A stretch of DNA of 64,000 nucleotides, from the NCBI RefSeq assembly GCF_963678635.1, contig NC_087065.1, forward strand, positions 40,673,430 to 40,737,429. The letters run 5' to 3'. Positions 60,024 to 64,000 of this stretch are shown here, piece by piece. The notes below the pieces were generated by a model. That model saw only the letters and a list, made by a program, of their open reading frames with translations, had not been told where the DNA came from and made no database searches. Position 1 is the stretch's first letter. Every line of letters starts with the position of its first letter. The stretch is from Symsagittifera roscoffensis. Taxonomy: Eukaryota; Xenacoelomorpha; Acoela; Convolutidae. The translations under genes and the position numbers were made by a program.

Positions 60024-62942
60024 TCAATGTTCCATTTCTTCCTCCTGTGATACTGTCTCTGCACTCTCAGTTTCCGTATCCTGCAACACGTCGTTAGCTA
60101 TCCTGACGCTGCTGGAAGGCGTCCTCCAACACTTCTGCTCTTCTACCCTCTGTTTGCAACAAGGTAGGGGATCCACGTTAGATTCTCTGTTCCTGCAGAA
60201 GCTGTTGTGGAGACACAACGTCACGTTTCTCTCCAAATCTTCCTTTAACATCTCTGCCTTCTCCTTTCCACTACGTTCACTCGTCCTGGAAATTCTTTTC
60301 ACAGCGGTGGTCACTGCATTCCGATGAGTCACGAGAGCTCGCTTGAAAGCTCCTGCTCCACTGTACACCCTGCCGTGCTTCGACATATGCTTTTTCGCAT
60401 ATTCGTACAACCATGCAGTCATGTTAGCTCTGAACCATGGCATCAATCGTTTCCTTGCCCATATCTTCTTCACTTCCATCGGAATGTTTAGAATTTTGCA
60501 CATTGTCTCAAAAAGATCTAAATCTGTTAGACAATCTAACTTCCGCAACTGTTCTCTCGTCGGTGCCTCCTGTCTGTTATTTTCTCTCACATGAGCTTCC
60601 AGCCATCGTATCGCCATCATAACTCCCACTATCACTATTGTTATGGGCTGTGATGAATCTGGTAAACCCATGGAGAGCAGCTCTCCAGAGTCCCAGATCA
60701 ACATCAGATTACTACGCTTGGGATACCACCAGGTCTGCAGCAAGCAGTGGCAAGGAAACTCGTCATGTGTCAACATGATGCTCCTCCAAATACGTTTTCC
60801 CGAAGCTTCCAGTAATGGTTCCACTTCCATCATCACTCGGTGGACTTCATCATTCTCATCTACTGCATTGTAATCTGTGACAGTTGATCCTCTCTGTTTC
60901 TGTCTCTCAAAGTCATTGAAGTTCCCGCTCACATATCCCATGAACTTCTTTTCTAGTATTGACTCCAATTCTTCCTTGGTTCTCTCTGCAACTGCTGAGA
61001 ACATCTTACATAGCAACTCGTAAGATTTCTCTGACATTCTCGCCGGTCTCACACACTTCGGCACTGAGAACGCTTGATCCACGATCATTCTCGTACTCTT
61101 TACGTCCACAGCCACGAAATGTACAGGGTATCTGCTCTTGCACATTGGATCCAATGTTGAACCCACCAAATATCGTGCTCCTGATGGTCTACAATAAGTC
61201 TCACTGTGTCTAATGTTCATTTTCGTCTCGATTGCTTCCCTCCATTTTCCTATGTATTTCTGCTCAGTCTGCAGAACTCCTGGGAATACTTCTACACTGA
61301 TGACTGTGACCATCTCATGTTTCTGTTCTAGATTCAATAGTGACTCTAAAGAACCAAACATGCTGTAGAATCCTATTGAAGTCACTAGATTCATTTCAGT
61401 TCCTCCATGGCAATCTGCTATCAGTTCCGTATCTGTTCTTGCTTTCATCACGACGTTTCCAAACAATACCGTCAATTGCTTGTGTTGTTTCTCCAGAGTC
61501 TTCACACAGTCCAGACCTCCACAAACGTGACCCTCCAGTCCACAGACTTCCGCCAGACAGCTACCAGGTTTGACCCAGTCTTCTGGTCCCCAGCCAGGCA
61601 ACTCCACTTTATCTTCTCCGTTGCTCCTAGAGGCCGTTATCATCACATTATATATGATATTAAGGTCACGCAGGTTACAGTCTGCATTCAGTCCCCTCTG
61701 CACGTCTTGTGTCGCTCGCAATATCGAGTCAGCGTTGGGACTAGGACACCATGATGGCCTCATCAATTCCCACACTGCCATCAAGCTCGTTCTCAGTAAT
61801 TAATCTGAGAATCCCAACCCAAACTCCACTCTTTTGTCGGATTTTGGTACTGAAGGTGCAGTCACCTCTTCTTCCAAGACCAGTCCCAATCTGGCCTGTG
61901 GATTGTTATCGCTCTTAATCGTTACAATTCTGGACGTCCAGAATCTTAGTAACACCGCCTGCTCGTAATCGAAGAAGCAATCGCGTATGTCTTCACTCAG
62001 GAAAGGGTTGTACGCTATCCCTATGATTCCGGATACGTAGCTTAACGATTTCTTCTTGATCGGTCCACAGTATTCACTGGACTTCGGCAGTGCTCCCATA
62101 GATTCTTTAGCGAGTCTCAGCTCCTTGTTTCAGAATCTCCTGATTTCATCTATTTTTCTCATGGGTTCTAATTCCTCGGGTTCTTTCATGTTCACCCTCA
62201 TCGGTTTACTTTGCTGCATATCCAGCAGTGCTAGCAAGAATAAGGCTTTCGCTCGCTCATCGCCTTCCCTCAACATCATAACACAAGTGTTCAATGCAGG
62301 TACTGAAATCTGCTCTATCAGAAATCGAATGAAACAGAGAGCGTCTCTCCGCTTCGCACACGCTACTGCTGCTCCCTCTTGGACTACCAGATCCCTCAGG
62401 TTCGTCATAAGGAAAACCTTCTCCTCTTTTGACCTCTTCCTTTCTTCTGAATCATATTCTTCGCGAGTCAGTCCCATCATGCACCAGGCGAACCTGAGTT
62501 GTAACTCTGTTCTTACGTAAGGTACTGCCACGAGAGCATGTGTTTTTGGCGTAGTCCTCGTTTCTTCTTCGAAATACCTTAATACTACTGCTTTCCATGG
62601 AAGGCTCACCAACTGCTCCATTGTTTCTGCCTGTATGTCAGACGACACCAAAGTCCCGTACGCCTTCTGCTTGAGGGTGGTGCCTTGCAACATCGTTTCC
62701 AGATAATCCTCCATGGCTTTCCCATCTTCCAGGGCCATTACATACCCTCTAGCCGAGTTTCGGTATTCTACCATCTCCATGTATCCACCGGTGGGTTCAT
62801 CTATCAACACAGTCTCCGACACTGTTAGTCGGTTATATTCCACTGGTATTAGTTGTCCTGCGACACTTCCCTTTCCGTGATTCATGGGAGATGGCTTGAA
62901 GTCTTTCATTGTGCTCTCTCCACATTGGCTGTGTATTTCCAT
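60024..62942 (-). pseudogene. Unrecognised ~972-codon reading frame with two in-frame stops
   Basis: From the ATG at 62,942 one frame runs to the TGA ending at 60,024. It is interrupted only by TGA at 62,132-62,130 and TAA at 61,802-61,800; no frameshift. The segments are 270 aa, about 109 aa and about 591 aa. Residue composition is that of a globular protein: many W, C and hydrophobic blocks, such as LPGWGPEDW, FLRHK-free Cys-rich CGLEGHVCGGLDC, LTHDEFPCHCLLQTWWYP and ITIVIVGVMMAIRWLEAHV. The C-terminus is Glu/Ser/Thr-rich. There is no signal peptide and I recognise no family. Length, lack of introns and tandem setting would fit a virus-derived or mobile-element gene, but that is inference. 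Translation as separate ORFs or by stop readthrough is also possible. Confidence 0.7.
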
Positions 62943-62975
62943 TTCTCCTTCTCATAAATATACTCCTTCACTCAA
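62943..62975 (-). promoter_or_regulatory. TATA-like motif upstream of the long frame
   Basis: On the minus strand GTATATTTATGAG lies about 12-25 nt before the ATG at 62,942, across the unit junction. It is too close to the ATG for a usual TATA box with a leader; weak evidence. Confidence 0.25.
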
Positions 62976-63110
62976 GCCTTTCTAAATAAATAGTAAGTGA
63001 ACGTCTCTAAAGCCACTAAACTAAAACCAAAATGCTAATTTATAAATGCAACAATATCAAAACTCAACTAAATGTTTCAGTTTTCAATTACAACTTGGTT
63101 GCTTGTTTTC

Positions 63111-63236
63111 TCACTTGAGTTTTTTCACACACATAAGACAATTCTGAGTTTTAACTTTTTCATCATCACTCCTTTGTTTTCGTCGTTTAGAAGTTCTAAA
63201 ACTTCTAAATTCTTCAGGTTTCATCTCTTTTTGCAT
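63111..63236 (-). CDS. Small 41-codon ORF, copy 2
   Basis: Counterpart of the ORF at 59,879-60,004, with L13F and F34L and one silent change; still open. Confidence 0.33.
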   Translation of the reverse strand: MQKEMKPEEFRSFRTSKRRKQRSDDEKVKTQNCLMCVKKLK

Positions 63237-63255
63237 CTTGTTTTTCGGTCATTCG

Positions 63256-64000
63256 TCAATGTTCCATTTCTTCCTCCTGTGATACTGTCTCTGCACTCTC
63301 AGTTTCCGTATCCTGCAACACGTCGTTAGCTATCCTGACGCTGCTGGAAGGCGTCCTCCAACACTTCTGCTCTTCTACCCTCTGTTTGCAACAAGGTAGG
63401 GGATCCACGTTAGATTCTCTGTTCCTGCAGAAGCTGTTGTGGAGACACAACGTCACGTTTCTCTCCAAATCTTCCTTTAACATCTCTGCCTTCTCCTTTC
63501 CACTACGTTCACTCGTCCTGGAAATTCTTTTCACAGCGGTGGTCACTGCATTCCGATGAGTCACGAGAGCTCGCTTGAAAGCTCCTGCTCCACTGTACAC
63601 CCTGCCGTGCTTCGACATATGCTTTTTCGCATATTCGTACAACCATGCAGTCATGTTAGCTCTGAACCATGGCATCAATCGTTTCCTTGCCCATATCTTC
63701 TTCACTTCCATCGGAATGTTTAGAATTTTGCACATTGTCTCAAAAAGATCTAAATCTGTTAGACAATCTAACTTCCGCAACTGTTCTCTCGTCGGTGCCT
63801 CCTGTCTGTTATTTTCTCTCACATGAGCTTCCAGCCATCGTATCGCCATCATAACTCCCACTATCACTATTGTTATGGGCTGTGATGAATCTGGTAAACC
63901 CATGGAGAGCAGCTCTCCAGAGTCCCAGATCAACATCAGATTACTACGCTTGGGATACCACCAGGTCTGCAGCAAGCAGTGGCAAGGAAACTCGTCATGT
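63256..64000 (-). CDS. Unrecognised long frame, copy 2, C-terminal part
   Basis: The last ~247 codons of the same frame, identical to copy 1 (60,024-60,768) as far as I can see, and cut by the window edge. Whether this copy also carries the two internal stops lies outside the window. Confidence 0.65.
   Translation of the reverse strand, partial: HDEFPCHCLLQTWWYPKRSNLMLIWDSGELLSMGLPDSSQPITIVIVGVMMAIRWLEAHVRENNRQEAPTREQLRKLDCLTDLDLFETMCKILNIPMEVKKIWARKRLMPWFRANMTAWLYEYAKKHMSKHGRVYSGAGAFKRALVTHRNAVTTAVKRISRTSERSGKEKAEMLKEDLERNVTLCLHNSFCRNRESNVDPLPCCKQRVEEQKCWRTPSSSVRIANDVLQDTETESAETVSQEEEMEH

Larger units (their letters stand above)
59724..62955 (-). repeat. Tandem 3,232 bp unit, copy 1 (complete)
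   Basis: The sequence from 59,724 restarts at 62,956, an offset of 3,232 bp. By eye the overlapping ~1,045 bp differ at only three positions, all in the first 300 bp. The unit contains one long minus-strand frame (60,024-62,942) and a ~313 bp spacer with a 41-codon ORF. The left edge at 59,724 follows unrelated sequence. The unit is less AT-rich than its surroundings. Confidence 0.96.
62956..64000 (-). repeat. Tandem 3,232 bp unit, copy 2 (runs off the window)
   Basis: Repeats 59,724-60,768 with three visible substitutions. It continues beyond the window, so the true copy number is unknown. Confidence 0.96.

Noticed and set aside
60343-61803. Plus-strand ORFs opposite the long minus-strand frame
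   Set aside because: They are shorter, have no motifs, and lie antisense to a much longer frame with protein-like composition.

Overview
This is AT-rich DNA from an animal, most likely an invertebrate; I cannot name the species from the sequence. It holds two multi-exon protein genes on the minus strand, both of metazoan chromatin or signalling families, surrounded by repeats. Splice sites, reading phase and family motifs agree through almost all exons.

Layout. 1-7,100 is a tandem satellite of about 138 bp monomers with a higher-order repeat of about 693 bp. 8,400-9,660 is the fossil of a FLYWCH/Mutator-like (MULE) transposase on the plus strand. 10,734-25,441 (minus) is a KDM4/JMJD2-type histone lysine demethylase in about 16 exons: JmjN, JmjC with all Fe, 2-oxoglutarate and Zn ligands, then a diverged extended PHD finger; no Tudor domain was found. 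Its introns carry a 733 bp Tc1-like foldback MITE, a perfect 60 bp palindrome, tRNA-derived SINEs and one GC-AG intron. 25.4-33.8 kb is repeat-rich intergenic DNA with no gene seen. 33,820-48,842 (minus) is a BCL9/Legless homologue (Wnt/beta-catenin co-factor) in four exons, about 1,106 aa, with recognisable HD1 and HD2 motifs. Its 11 kb third intron holds an apparently intact antisense non-LTR retrotransposon at 43,170-46,904, with one 1,240-codon ORF and 12 bp target-site duplications.

50.8-54.2 kb is a ~180 bp tandem repeat array split by a decayed second retroelement (51,186-53,427) with a 10 bp target duplication and a poly(A) end. 56,904-59,211 is a long inverted-repeat element around a 200 bp assembly gap. 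59,724-64,000 is a tandem duplication with a 3,232 bp period. Each unit carries a long minus-strand reading frame of about 972 codons that I do not recognise; in the complete copy two in-frame stop codons interrupt it. This is the strongest candidate for something undescribed.

The two host genes are not an operon: they lie in the same orientation about 8.4 kb apart. Much of the remaining sequence consists of non-autonomous elements, including a composite type with a ~170 bp repeat body and a tRNA-like end.
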